Notes under the pieces: model-generated | The model's database searches: none | What the model was told of the DNA's origin: nothing | What the model saw: only the letters and a program-made list of their open reading frames with translations | NCBI GenBank assembly: GCA_964618215.1 | Contig: CAZTZE010000015.1 | Coordinates: 12,095 to 76,094, forward strand | Source: CG2-30-58-95 sp964618215 | GTDB taxonomy: Bacteria; Chloroflexota; Anaerolineae; Anaerolineales; Villigracilaceae | Reading direction: 5' to 3' | DNA length: 64,000 bases | Shown: positions 42,127 through 49,595 of the stretch, one piece after another | How positions within the stretch are numbered: the first letter of the stretch is position 1 | Layout of the letters: each line of letters begins with the position of its first letter | Translations under genes and position numbers: made by a program

Positions 42127-42178
42127 CCGAAACGTTTCGGATATTATTTATTATAATCCAAAACGTTTCGGAAATCAA
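42127..42178 (-). promoter_or_regulatory. LacI operon promoter with two operators
   Basis: On the minus strand TTGATT (42178-42173), 17-base spacer, TATAAT (42155-42150). Operator A, CCAAAACGTTTCGG (42158-42171), fills the spacer. Operator B, CCGAAACGTTTCGG (42127-42140), is a perfect 14-bp palindrome just downstream of the start point. Centres are 31 bp apart, three helical turns. This is a typical LacI-family repression arrangement. Confidence 0.85.
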
Positions 42179-42261
42179 CCCCAAATCCTTAAATTTCCTA
42201 ATTTCCTCAACAAGTTAGAGAAAGAAGCACGGAACACGAGCGAACGTTGTCCGCTAGCTTC

Positions 42262-42549
42262 TCAGCCCTGTCCCTGAAGAACTAACATCCGAATGTACAA
42301 TTTTGAATACGCACGCGCGGACCGCCCCCACAAGAAATCCTGTTCCATACCATTGCGCTGTAGTTTTTGCCACTTCCCCTGTTCTGGATAGGTTGCCAGC
42401 GCACGGCGAAGGGCTTCGACAAGGGCTTCGGCGGAAGCCTCCTCGAATAAAAAACCTGTGCGCCCCTCCTCGACCGTGTCCTTCAATCCGCCCGTTGCGC
42501 GCACGAGCGGCACGCAGCCGTAACGCATGGCGATCAAGGTCTGCGGGAG
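42262..42549 (-). pseudogene. glgA: glycogen synthase (GlgA) C-terminal fragment
   Basis: About 95 residues: 'LIAMRYGCVPLVRATGGLKD', 'TGFLFEEASAEALVEALRRAL', 'WGRSARAYSKLYI'. This is the end of the GT5 donor domain. It is joined near 42550 to the end of a transposase fragment; the first 380 residues of GlgA are absent. Confidence 0.8.
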
Positions 42550-43316
42550 TGCGCAAAGCTTGAGCCATGTTGCGCAGCTTGTGGAACACACATCGTTGGG
42601 GCGGGGTTGTCCAATAGATGTTCTCGTATGCGGCTCGCAAGCTTGCAGCCATCGGCGACCAACAAGAGCAGGCCATTCTCTGGGGTGATGCGAGCCTCGT
42701 AGAGTTGCTCCAGAAACTTCTGCCAGTTGATCTTATCTTCGCTCTCCGCCCTTGTCCAGGCCAACAACGTGGTCTTACCTGTCAGCGGCCACACCCCTTG
42801 CGCAGCCAGAATCGGCACTTTCTTAGCCCGTTTCACCGCCCCCAGGGTTCCCAAACGGTCGCGTTGGGTCTGGCCAGTCGGAAACATCACCGTGATCCAG
42901 ATGCCATCCAGCCGGACAACCGTTGGAAACTCACCCATTCCAAAGGGTTTGCACGGTACCTCTTCTGGAACGGTCTGTAGCACGCACTGATTGAGTGTAC
43001 GCAGACCCACCGAACTGCCGAGGCGTTCATCCAAATCGATCTTGAAATGACCATTCCGGCAAAACTTCTGCCGTTGATGGCTGCCACAACGACTTCACTG
43101 CCGCTCTATCTTTTCTCCTTTGTAATGTCGCCTGCGCCGATAGCGACCACGACCCAGTGATGCTTCAACTCTGCCTCCAAAGTCTCTTCCAGGTAACGAC
43201 CTACAATGTGCAAGATTTGCTCCCCCTTGGATGGCTGACCATAGTTCAATTACAAATTCAGGATGTTCACTTGGCAATACTTGCAGAAACAGGCTCCCTA
43301 TCGGTACAATTGTCAT
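42550..43316 (-). pseudogene. decayed transposase, frameshifted and 3'-truncated
   Basis: Three frames carry successive parts: 'MTIVPIGSLFLQVLPSEHPEF' with 'LGRGRYRRRRHYKGEKIER' (43316-43095), then 'SVGLRTLNQCVLQTVPEE' with 'VVRLDGIWITVMFPTGQTQRD' (about 43080-42600), then 'QRCVFHKLRNMAQALR' (about 42600-42550). The 'VxLDG' strand and 'CVFHKLRN' match a MULE/IS256-like DDE core. At least two frameshifts; the C-terminal third is missing. Confidence 0.65.
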
Positions 43317-43484
43317 GGCTTGATCTCCTGTGGTCTGTGCGGTGCAAACCACATTCTATGCACTCCATCAGTGCGCCAACCGCCGAAGAAATAAGGAATA
43401 CCTCACGGAGATCGTTCATCATGCACGCTGCTCTGATCTTAGCGTTGGTTGGGGATTTCACGTAGCCATTCTAAAACTTGGTAA

Positions 43485-43526
43485 CAAAAAATGCCCTTCA
43501 GCATTGACTGATGGGCATTTTTTTTT
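43485..43526 (+). terminator. Rho-independent terminator
   Basis: Stem AATGCCC / GGGCATT (43490-43496 and 43513-43519), inner stem TCAG/CTGA, followed by nine T. The A run on the left would also serve the minus strand. Confidence 0.85.
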
Positions 43527-43740
43527 ATGTCTTAGAAAAGAGCATCAGGATGACTTCGGTGTCATCCGAGATAATCCATTTCTGTCTCCCCAAAATTACA
43601 CGAGCGGCCCCGACGGGCTGGAATGCCCAGGTTACAAAAAGGTAGAAATCATACCCCCGGGGACAAAACCAGAGGATGCAATTTTAATCCTCAAATATCG
43701 GCAGAACCAAAAGTCAAATCTGCCGGACATTAAAGACTAA
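43527..43740 (+). other. open frame of uncertain coding value
   Basis: Between the two terminators a plus-strand frame stays open to TAA at 43738-43740. Its end reads protein-like (PGYKKVEIIPPGTKPEDAIL). No start codon with a ribosome site follows the first terminator. It may be the tail of a lost gene. Confidence 0.25.
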
Positions 43741-43754
43741 GTGTAAAGTCGCTG

Positions 43755-43793
43755 ATGCGCCTTGAGATTAAATTCTCAAGGCGCATTTATTTC
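43755..43793 (+). terminator. Rho-independent terminator
   Basis: Perfect 13-bp arms ATGCGCCTTGAGA (43755-43767) and TCTCAAGGCGCAT (43774-43786), then TTATTT. Separates the scrap zone from the ParA/Rep element. Confidence 0.88.
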
Positions 43794-43896
43794 AAATATC
43801 AGCAAACTGAATTTCCCTAATATGAAGAAGTTCTCTGGAATTTTGAAGGAAAGGCAATCTATCTGGCTAAGTAAAAGGAAGAAGGAGTGAGTTTAA

Positions 43897-44184
43897 ATGG
43901 CTAATGTCAAGAGTCATCGTCAAATCTGGGGCGTGGATTTCCCCCACGGCAGTGAGTGGGATGCAGGCGTCACCCCCCCCAATGCTTCCCTTCCGCAACA
44001 AGGTCGTTGGACAGTACGCCGCGAGGTTGATCGCTTTGTGGTCTTCTTTTTCTGCTTCAACACCAAGAGGGACACTTTACTGACGGAATTTCTCCCCACT
44101 GAGCAAGGCGAGATAGATGCCAAAATCTTTGCCTTGGTTGCATTGGACAATCTGTGGATATATTCTCAAGAGGTAATCGTGTGA
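43897..44184 (+). CDS. small protein translationally coupled to ParA
   Basis: 95 residues, no family recognised. The centre 'TVRREVDRFVVFFFCFNTKRD' is aromatic; the end 'DAKIFALVALDNLWIYSQEV' is helical. GGAG 9 bases before ATG. Its stop overlaps the GTG start of parA (GTGA), so it is probably a partition or copy-control accessory protein; that role is inferred from position. Confidence 0.55.
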   Translation: MANVKSHRQIWGVDFPHGSEWDAGVTPPNASLPQQGRWTVRREVDRFVVFFFCFNTKRDTLLTEFLPTEQGEIDAKIFALVALDNLWIYSQEVIV

Positions 44185-44945
44185 CCAAAGTTCTCGCAAT
44201 TGCCAACCAAAAGGGAGGTGTGGGAAAAACCACGACCGCTGTCAGCCTGGCGCACGGTTTGTCCATGCGCGGGAAGCAGGTGCTACTGATCGACCTTGAC
44301 CCGCAGGGACAAGCGGCTGTTGCCCTGGGAGTAAACCAAGAGCCGGGGGCGTTCAATTTGCTGATCTCCCCGCCAGGAACGCCGGCGGACATACTACGCC
44401 AGTGGGTGCGGAACACTAGACGCGATAATCTCTGGCTGATCCCCGGCAACAACACGACCAGCACGGCGCAGACTGTCCTCAATGCCGAAGGCCGTCCGGT
44501 GTCATGTATCCGGGATGCGGTCCGTCCGTTTACCCGTAACGGTTTGGACTACATCGTCTTCGACACCGCGCCGTCTGTTGGCGGCATTCAGGAGCGCGCG
44601 GTGTGGGCTGCCGATCTGCTCATCATCCCCACTGCCACGGAGTTCCTGGCATCGGATGGCGCCTCGAAGATGGTCGAGATGTTGCTTTACCTACAGGGCA
44701 AGCAATGGACTGGCGCTCTCCTGGGCGTCCTCCCCACTTTCTACGATGAGCAGACCAAAGAGAGCCGCGCCACAATGAACAGTCTGGGAGATACTTTCAA
44801 AGACCGTCTTCTCCCGCCGATTCATCGTGCGACCGTGCTGCGGGAGTGCGCCGCCGAGGGCTTGACCATCTTTGAGAAAGACCCTGACAGCCGCGCCGCG
44901 CAAGAGTACGAGGCTCTGGTTGATCTAGTAGCGAGGCTGCAGTAA
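44181..44945 (+). CDS. parA: ParA-family partition ATPase
   Basis: 254 residues. Deviant Walker A 'IANQKGGVGKTTTAVSLAHGL', 'VLLIDLDPQGQAAVALG' (A'), 'YIVFDTAPSVGG' (Walker B), 'PTATEFLASDGASKM' and 'RATVLRECAAEGLTIFE' near the end. No N-terminal HTH, so a type Ib-like or chromosomal-length ParA. GTG start at 44181 with AGAGGT upstream. No ParB is seen; the next gene may fill that place. Confidence 0.92.
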   Translation: MTKVLAIANQKGGVGKTTTAVSLAHGLSMRGKQVLLIDLDPQGQAAVALGVNQEPGAFNLLISPPGTPADILRQWVRNTRRDNLWLIPGNNTTSTAQTVLNAEGRPVSCIRDAVRPFTRNGLDYIVFDTAPSVGGIQERAVWAADLLIIPTATEFLASDGASKMVEMLLYLQGKQWTGALLGVLPTFYDEQTKESRATMNSLGDTFKDRLLPPIHRATVLRECAAEGLTIFEKDPDSRAAQEYEALVDLVARLQ

Positions 44946-45009
44946 TTGCGACCTGTAGATTGACATCAGCAAGCGTACCCAATCCATCCTAAAGCAGAGA
45001 GATACCGCT

Positions 45010-45702
45010 ATGACTAATCGCCGAGAACCATTCGCAAAATGGCAGCACCCTGGTCAGCCCTGGACCGAGGGCACGCCGCCCTCGCCGGTGGATCTGATCC
45101 CTGGCCCACAGCCAAAGAAAAAGCGCGGGCGGGAGTGGGAGAAACGCAATCGAGCGTGGTCATATAAAATACCACGCCCTTTGTGGGATGTTGCCAAACA
45201 GATACGAGACGACATCTATGCCATCGCTCAATTCAGAGAGGACGGCAAGCCGCGAGAAGACGCAACTACGGTGGACGACGTGGCCGCAGCGTTGGTGGAT
45301 TGGGCGCTCTCCCTCGCCGAACAGGAACCATCGTTCCTAATTCCCCGCCCAAACCCGCACCCGCGTGGCCGGCTGATGACGCTTACTTGGGAAGAATGGA
45401 GTAATTGGTCAACGGAAATTCTAACCCCAAGTCGGAAACGAAAAGCAGACAAGGGGGGCAAAGATAAAGATTTTGTGCTTACCTATCGCTGGCTGGAAGA
45501 ACACGACCAGCGCATCAAATCGTTGGCAGGCAAAGGTCCCGCTGCGACTAATCACAAAAACGATCCACTAAAATACGCCGTGCCGGTTGGCGAGGTCGTT
45601 GTCAAACTCTTGCAGCGCGCCATTGACGATTACAAGAATGGCCGAATGCGTCTGCGCTCGCAGGCAACCACCGGCCGGCAGACCGTATCAGGGTGGGATT
45701 AA
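45010..45702 (+). CDS. unknown protein downstream of ParA
   Basis: 230 residues, strongly basic, rich in Trp and Lys. Segments: 'PQPKKKRGREWEKRNRAWSYKIP' and 'TVDDVAAALVDWALSLAE'. The 'W.YKIPRPLWDVAKQIRDDI…TTVDDVAAALVDWAL' part looks like a short DNA-binding module of ribbon-helix-helix type. It occupies the usual place of a ParB-like centromere-binding protein. Confidence 0.5.
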   Translation: MTNRREPFAKWQHPGQPWTEGTPPSPVDLIPGPQPKKKRGREWEKRNRAWSYKIPRPLWDVAKQIRDDIYAIAQFREDGKPREDATTVDDVAAALVDWALSLAEQEPSFLIPRPNPHPRGRLMTLTWEEWSNWSTEILTPSRKRKADKGGKDKDFVLTYRWLEEHDQRIKSLAGKGPAATNHKNDPLKYAVPVGEVVVKLLQRAIDDYKNGRMRLRSQATTGRQTVSGWD

Positions 45703-45722
45703 TCAGAAAAAAGAGGCAGAAA

Positions 45723-45986
45723 ATGAGCGCACTGAAAAACGAACTTGGAGATTTCCGCCAAAACTCACATGAGTTTTTCGGAGAACAAAGGAAGGTAAGC
45801 GGCATTGCTTACCTTCCGCTTACCTTCCGCTTACCTTCCGCTTACCATACCGCTTACCCTGCCGCTTACCTTGCCTTTACAGGAAGCCCTACAAGCCGCT
45901 TTGTTTTGCGTGGACGATACAAAGGTCGTCTTCAAAAAGTCGTCCGTCCTGGGCTTTCCTCCGGGTTTTTATCATTTTGTTCATAG
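45723..45986 (+). CDS. possible small leader ORF overlapping the iterons
   Basis: 87 codons starting 'MSALKNELGDFRQNSHEFF' after GAGGCAGAAA. The first 25 codons look natural; the rest reads through the iteron cluster (LTFRLPSAYH) and has no protein character. It may be a real short gene eroded by repeats, or only a leader. Low confidence. Confidence 0.25.
   Translation: MSALKNELGDFRQNSHEFFGEQRKVSGIAYLPLTFRLPSAYHTAYPAAYLAFTGSPTSRFVLRGRYKGRLQKVVRPGLSSGFLSFCS
45790..45875. repeat. iteron cluster, candidate replication origin
   Basis: Unit GCTTACCTTCC: three perfect tandem copies at 45807, 45818 and 45829, then 12-base variants at 45840 (GCTTACCATACC), 45852 (GCTTACCCTGCC) and 45864 (GCTTACCTTGCC). 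One perfect inverted copy (GGAAGGTAAGC) lies at 45790-45800. The next gene encodes a replication-initiator-like protein, so these are likely its binding sites. Confidence 0.7.
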
Positions 45987-46037
45987 AAATTATTTTCGGT
46001 CATTTTTGACTGCTGAAACACCGCAGAGGAGCATAAC

Positions 46038-48026
46038 ATGGACGCTGAAACCGCCTGGCAATCCGCACTTGGGCAACTCCAGATGGACATGCCCAAAGCC
46101 TCGTTCGACACCTGGGTGCGCGACGCGACACTGGTGTCCTACCAGGATGACACATTCGCCATCGGCGTGCGCAACGCCTACGCCCGCGAATGGCTGGAAA
46201 GCCGGCTGTCCAGCACCGTGACGCGCCTGCTGACGGGCATCATGAATCGCGTTTTGGATGTTCAGTTCGTGGTTGCTGATGCAGACAGTGAAACCGTCGA
46301 AGAAACACAGGAGGACAGCAATAGCAACGGTGAAGGCTTTACCGCCGAGGTAGTGGATGCAACGCGCTATTCCGAGGAAGTCCATCCCGACCGAATAGTG
46401 CTCATCCCCGGATACAGCCTGCGCCTGCTTGAGCATGGCGACCTGACCGCCAAGGAAATGTCTCTGTGGCTCGGCTTTCGCCAGGCGGTTTACAGCAAGT
46501 GGAAAAAAGGTCAAGGGACGGTCAAAAACATCCCGCACTGGGAAGCCACGCGTTTTGCCATGATGAGTCGGGCGTCTTATTTTCGTGAACTTGCCGGCCG
46601 GGAGGACATCGCTGGTGGTTTGGTGGAGATCGTCCCAGAGCCCGCCCCTCCCACAGGGGGAAAAACTAACCGCCGCTTCAAGTGCGCAAATCGCTACCGC
46701 GTCCACATGTCCCCGCGCCTGACACGCAAGGACTGCGCCGTACTCGAAATGATCCTCACCGCTAAAACGAGCATGGCCGCTACGCGCGAGGAAGGTCATC
46801 AGATTGTGCTCGCCGCACTGAAAGACTTGGCCGGGCATGATCCCGCTGAGTACCTGGAACAAAACGTGGAGACTGGCGAGGCGTGGCCTCGCAGCGTGTT
46901 GGAAATCGTGCGCCGTGTTCTGGGCATCAAAGGCGATATGCCCGACGACTTGGCGGATGCTGCAGAGCAGGTTTTTGACCGCATCGTCAACGCCTATGGG
47001 AAAGCGCTGATCACGCATTACTTCCTGCGCGAAGTGGTACCTGTTCTGGAGTTGAACCACGCGCAAGCCTGGGCAATCATCGTGCTTCGCGACCGCTGCT
47101 GGTTTGACTACGACACGAACACCCAAAAGGAATTTGCTATTGTGCCTGGCGGTCTGGACACCCTGGCTCGCTGGGTGGGTGTCTCTCGCAAAACCGTCGA
47201 TAGATGGCTGGCGGCAGACAATAATTTCTCCGCCTTTGTCCTGAAAGCCGACTTGAACAAAATCGAGAACATCCCTGACGCTTGGAACGCAAGAGGTGTT
47301 GATATCTTCCTGGTCCACCAACAGGAGCCACTTTTGAGCGAGACTCTGGAAGGCATTGAGATTCCCGTCGAGACAAAACGAGACTCTATTTTAGACAAAG
47401 TGAGACTCGTTCCTGGACAAAGTGAGACTCGATACCGGACAAAGCGAGACTCGATATTGGACAAAATGAGACTCGATTTGGACAAAGTGAGACTCGATAT
47501 TGGACAAAGTGAGACTCCGTTAAATAACCTCAATAAGCCTCTATTAAACCCCTATAAACCTCTAGAATCCCCACCAACCGCCGCTGCGCAAAGTGCGCGC
47601 AGGGTGGGGGTGGGGAGTATGGCATTCTGGGATTTTAATTTTCTGATGACGAATAACGCCGTTGACGGCGGAGCCGCCATGAATCTCCTGAGAATCAACA
47701 AGGAATTCGGGCGCGATATTTCCAGCCTGGCACGCGGATTTGTTTCCTGGTTGTTGTATGCTTACTCGCCATCGGGAACGAAAATCACTGATCCTGTTGG
47801 CCTGGCCGTAAGGCGGCTGCAAGAGAATGTGCACGCCGGCGCAGGCGGCGACCTTGACCGCCTAGCTGACTTGAAACCATACGAGTTGAGGGCGTTGTTT
47901 GATGCTGACTTGGCGGACAAACTGGATACTGAGGCCAGCATCGAGGCGGAAATATACGCAGTGAACCTTGCCTCTCTCCGCGATGAATACAAGCGCCAGT
48001 TGCGCCGCCGCCTTTTCGGAGCGTAG
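46038..48026 (+). CDS. replication initiator-like protein with DnaA N-terminal domain
   Basis: 662 residues. Residues 1-75 ('AWQSALGQLQMDMPKASFDTW', 'IGVRNAYAREWLESRLSSTV') are a DnaA domain-I/DnaA_N module, used for helicase and partner contact. No DnaA AAA+ domain follows. Residues 125-200 have HTH-like helices ('LTAKEMSLWLGFRQAVYSKW'); 330-400 carry 'GLDTLARWVGVSRKTVDRWLA', a second HTH as in RepA-type winged-helix initiators. Residues 445-495 are encoded by the phased DNA repeats at 47372-47517. CAGAGGAGCATAAC-ATG. With ParA and the iterons it marks a plasmid-like replicon. Confidence 0.75.
   Translation: MDAETAWQSALGQLQMDMPKASFDTWVRDATLVSYQDDTFAIGVRNAYAREWLESRLSSTVTRLLTGIMNRVLDVQFVVADADSETVEETQEDSNSNGEGFTAEVVDATRYSEEVHPDRIVLIPGYSLRLLEHGDLTAKEMSLWLGFRQAVYSKWKKGQGTVKNIPHWEATRFAMMSRASYFRELAGREDIAGGLVEIVPEPAPPTGGKTNRRFKCANRYRVHMSPRLTRKDCAVLEMILTAKTSMAATREEGHQIVLAALKDLAGHDPAEYLEQNVETGEAWPRSVLEIVRRVLGIKGDMPDDLADAAEQVFDRIVNAYGKALITHYFLREVVPVLELNHAQAWAIIVLRDRCWFDYDTNTQKEFAIVPGGLDTLARWVGVSRKTVDRWLAADNNFSAFVLKADLNKIENIPDAWNARGVDIFLVHQQEPLLSETLEGIEIPVETKRDSILDKVRLVPGQSETRYRTKRDSILDKMRLDLDKVRLDIGQSETPLNNLNKPLLNPYKPLESPPTAAAQSARRVGVGSMAFWDFNFLMTNNAVDGGAAMNLLRINKEFGRDISSLARGFVSWLLYAYSPSGTKITDPVGLAVRRLQENVHAGAGGDLDRLADLKPYELRALFDADLADKLDTEASIEAEIYAVNLASLRDEYKRQLRRRLFGA
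47372..47517. repeat. seven phased 15-bp repeats inside the rep gene
   Basis: Unit GACAAARYGAGACTC at 47372, 47394, 47416, 47438, 47460, 47481 and 47503. Intervals are 22, 22, 22, 22, 21 and 22 bases: two helical turns each. Because 22 is not a multiple of 3, the units are read in all three frames in turn (TKRDS, DKVRL, GQSET). Conservation is thus at the DNA level, as for an origin located inside its own rep gene. Confidence 0.85.
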
Positions 48027-48261
48027 AATATTGCTGGGAAACCTGCCTAAGAAACCGAAATAGCCAAAAGGACTTACATGGGTGTCACGCCCAAAAAGAC
48101 TACAAGAACAAACTAAAAACAAAACCTACAACCCGGCGGCCTTCCGAGTCGGCGATTTGTGTGCCACAAAACGCCACTCAAGAGCGAGTTCGCACAGTGG
48201 TAATAGGGGCGATACGGGTTAAAACAAGGCGAATTTAGCCAGGTCAGGCAAGTTGAGCGGT

Positions 48262-48321
48262 GAGACACCCGTGAGTCACCTGAGTCACCTGAGACACTCG
48301 CTGGGACACCGCCGAGACACC
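48262..48321. repeat. cluster of GAGACACC/GAGTCACC repeats
   Basis: Copies at 48262, 48273, 48282, 48291, 48303 (GGGACACC) and 48314, about one helical turn apart. They lie 55-110 bases ahead of the DUF4190 gene. The preceding 48027-48260 contains no gene I can support, only a 12-codon ORF at 48078 with a fair ribosome site. Confidence 0.6.
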
Positions 48322-48374
48322 CCTGCCTGGGACAGGGTAAGATTGGCGGCATTATCTAACCTGAGGAGAAAAAA

Positions 48375-48677
48375 ATGTCCGACTATCAATCACCGCCTGC
48401 CGTGCACGCAACGCGCAGCACAATGGCCATCGTCAGCCTGATCTCAGGCATCCTAGGCTGGACGCTCTTGCCGTTTTTAGGCTCAATCGCCGCCATCATC
48501 GCCGGCCACAAGGCGAAGAAAGAGATCAGGGATAGCATGGGGCAACTGGGCGACGTCGGTATGGCAACCGCCGGTCTTGTGATGGGATATATCAGCCTGG
48601 TTCTCGTGCTCTGCGTCTGCGCAGCCGTTGTTGCCGTGATGGCGCTGGGGATGTCTCAGTCGATTGCGACCGGCTGA
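48375..48677 (+). CDS. DUF4190 membrane protein
   Basis: 100 residues, two helices. 'STMAIVSLISGILGWTLLPFLGSIAAIIAGHKAKKEIRDS' and 'GMATAGLVMGYISLVLVL' are the DUF4190 signature. CTGAGGAG ahead of ATG. Opens the long plus-strand operon; role unknown. Confidence 0.8.
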   Translation: MSDYQSPPAVHATRSTMAIVSLISGILGWTLLPFLGSIAAIIAGHKAKKEIRDSMGQLGDVGMATAGLVMGYISLVLVLCVCAAVVAVMALGMSQSIATG

Positions 48678-48721
48678 AACTAACCCACCGCCGACCGAAC
48701 CGAAACAGAGGATCCGGGCTT

Positions 48722-48997
48722 ATGAACAACATCCCACTCATCGATCAGATGGTTGCAAACATCAACGATAATACCCGGATACTGGACGAGAAAAGACTAA
48801 AAGAATTCATCACCTGGCTGCGCGACCATACCGGCCAGGCAGAGATTGTCCACGAGGGAAAGCTGGATGGTCGCTTGGCGGAATGGTTGCAGGCATTCGC
48901 CCCGATCGTGGCAGAGGTAAAGTATCGGTTGATCCTGAACGAGATCAAATGGCTACAGCACAAACAGAAGACGGAGAAGACAAAACGTGAAATATGA
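48722..48997 (+). CDS. small helical protein, unknown
   Basis: 91 residues, predicted mostly helical and charged, without cysteines or membrane segments. Ends in a Lys-rich tail. It overlaps the next gene by 11 bases. GAGGAT lies ahead of ATG. Confidence 0.5.
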   Translation: MNNIPLIDQMVANINDNTRILDEKRLKEFITWLRDHTGQAEIVHEGKLDGRLAEWLQAFAPIVAEVKYRLILNEIKWLQHKQKTEKTKREI

Positions 48998-49595
48998 CCT
49001 GAAATTCGTGCGGCAAGAAATGCCGACATTCGCTGGCGCGCTCCTCTTTTCGGCGCTGGCGATTGCCCGCCTGGAATATGCCATCAGGCACGCAGACTGG
49101 ATGGGCGTGCTGCTGGCGATGCAGGCATCTTTGGCGGTGATCCTGCTTGTCCGCCGCAGCCAGGCGCAGACAAAAGCGCCTCTCTACCAGCGTCTTACTG
49201 CCTGGGGTTCGGCGTTCCTGCCGCTGGCGATGGAGACCGCAAATGCTTTGTGGATTGGGAGAACGCTTACCGCCGCAGGACTGGCGCTCTGCATGTGGGG
49301 CTTCGTGACGCTCGGTCGGTCGTTCGGCGTCTCTCCCGCAGATCGCGGTCTGGTGCAGCGTGGCCCGTATCGCTGGCTGCGCCACCCGATCTACGCCGGT
49401 GAATTGCTTGCAATTGCCGGGGCTGTGATGGGCGACCGAGTAGGTGCTGTGCATTGGACGCTGAGAAACCTGACCATCTTCGCCGTCCTGCTGATAGCCA
49501 AACTCCTGCGCATCCGTTGGGAGGAGCAGATCATCCGAGGTTATTCTGCCTATGCCGGTCGCGTCCGTTGGCGGCTGGTGCCGGGAGTGTGGTGA
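48987..49595 (+). CDS. ICMT-like membrane methyltransferase
   Basis: 202 residues, five or six helices. C-terminal SAM signature: 'GPYRWLRHPIYAGELLAIAG' and 'RWEEQIIRGYSAYAGRVRWRLVP', as in isoprenylcysteine/phospholipid methyltransferases. Its stop overlaps the tadZ start (TGATG), so it belongs to the pilus operon. It might methylate a pilin N-terminus or a lipid anchor; prepilins in type IV systems are N-methylated, though by a different enzyme. Inference. Confidence 0.75.
   Translation: MKYDLKFVRQEMPTFAGALLFSALAIARLEYAIRHADWMGVLLAMQASLAVILLVRRSQAQTKAPLYQRLTAWGSAFLPLAMETANALWIGRTLTAAGLALCMWGFVTLGRSFGVSPADRGLVQRGPYRWLRHPIYAGELLAIAGAVMGDRVGAVHWTLRNLTIFAVLLIAKLLRIRWEEQIIRGYSAYAGRVRWRLVPGVW

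Noticed and set aside
43330..43740. Plus-strand open frame of 136 codons
   Set aside because: It reads through a strong terminator hairpin (43485-43526) and starts in the transposase relic; only its last part might be a gene remnant.
45790..45875. CRISPR or protein-repeat interpretation of the GCTTACC array
   Set aside because: Units of 11-12 bases in tandem without spacers, and no sound protein in any frame.
45990..47321. Antisense open frame of 443 codons opposite the rep gene
   Set aside because: Shadow of the rep frame; no ribosome site or protein motifs.
47372..47517. CRISPR array, because of seven evenly spaced repeats
   Set aside because: Spacers are only 6-7 bases and the stretch is coding; the pattern fits iterons.
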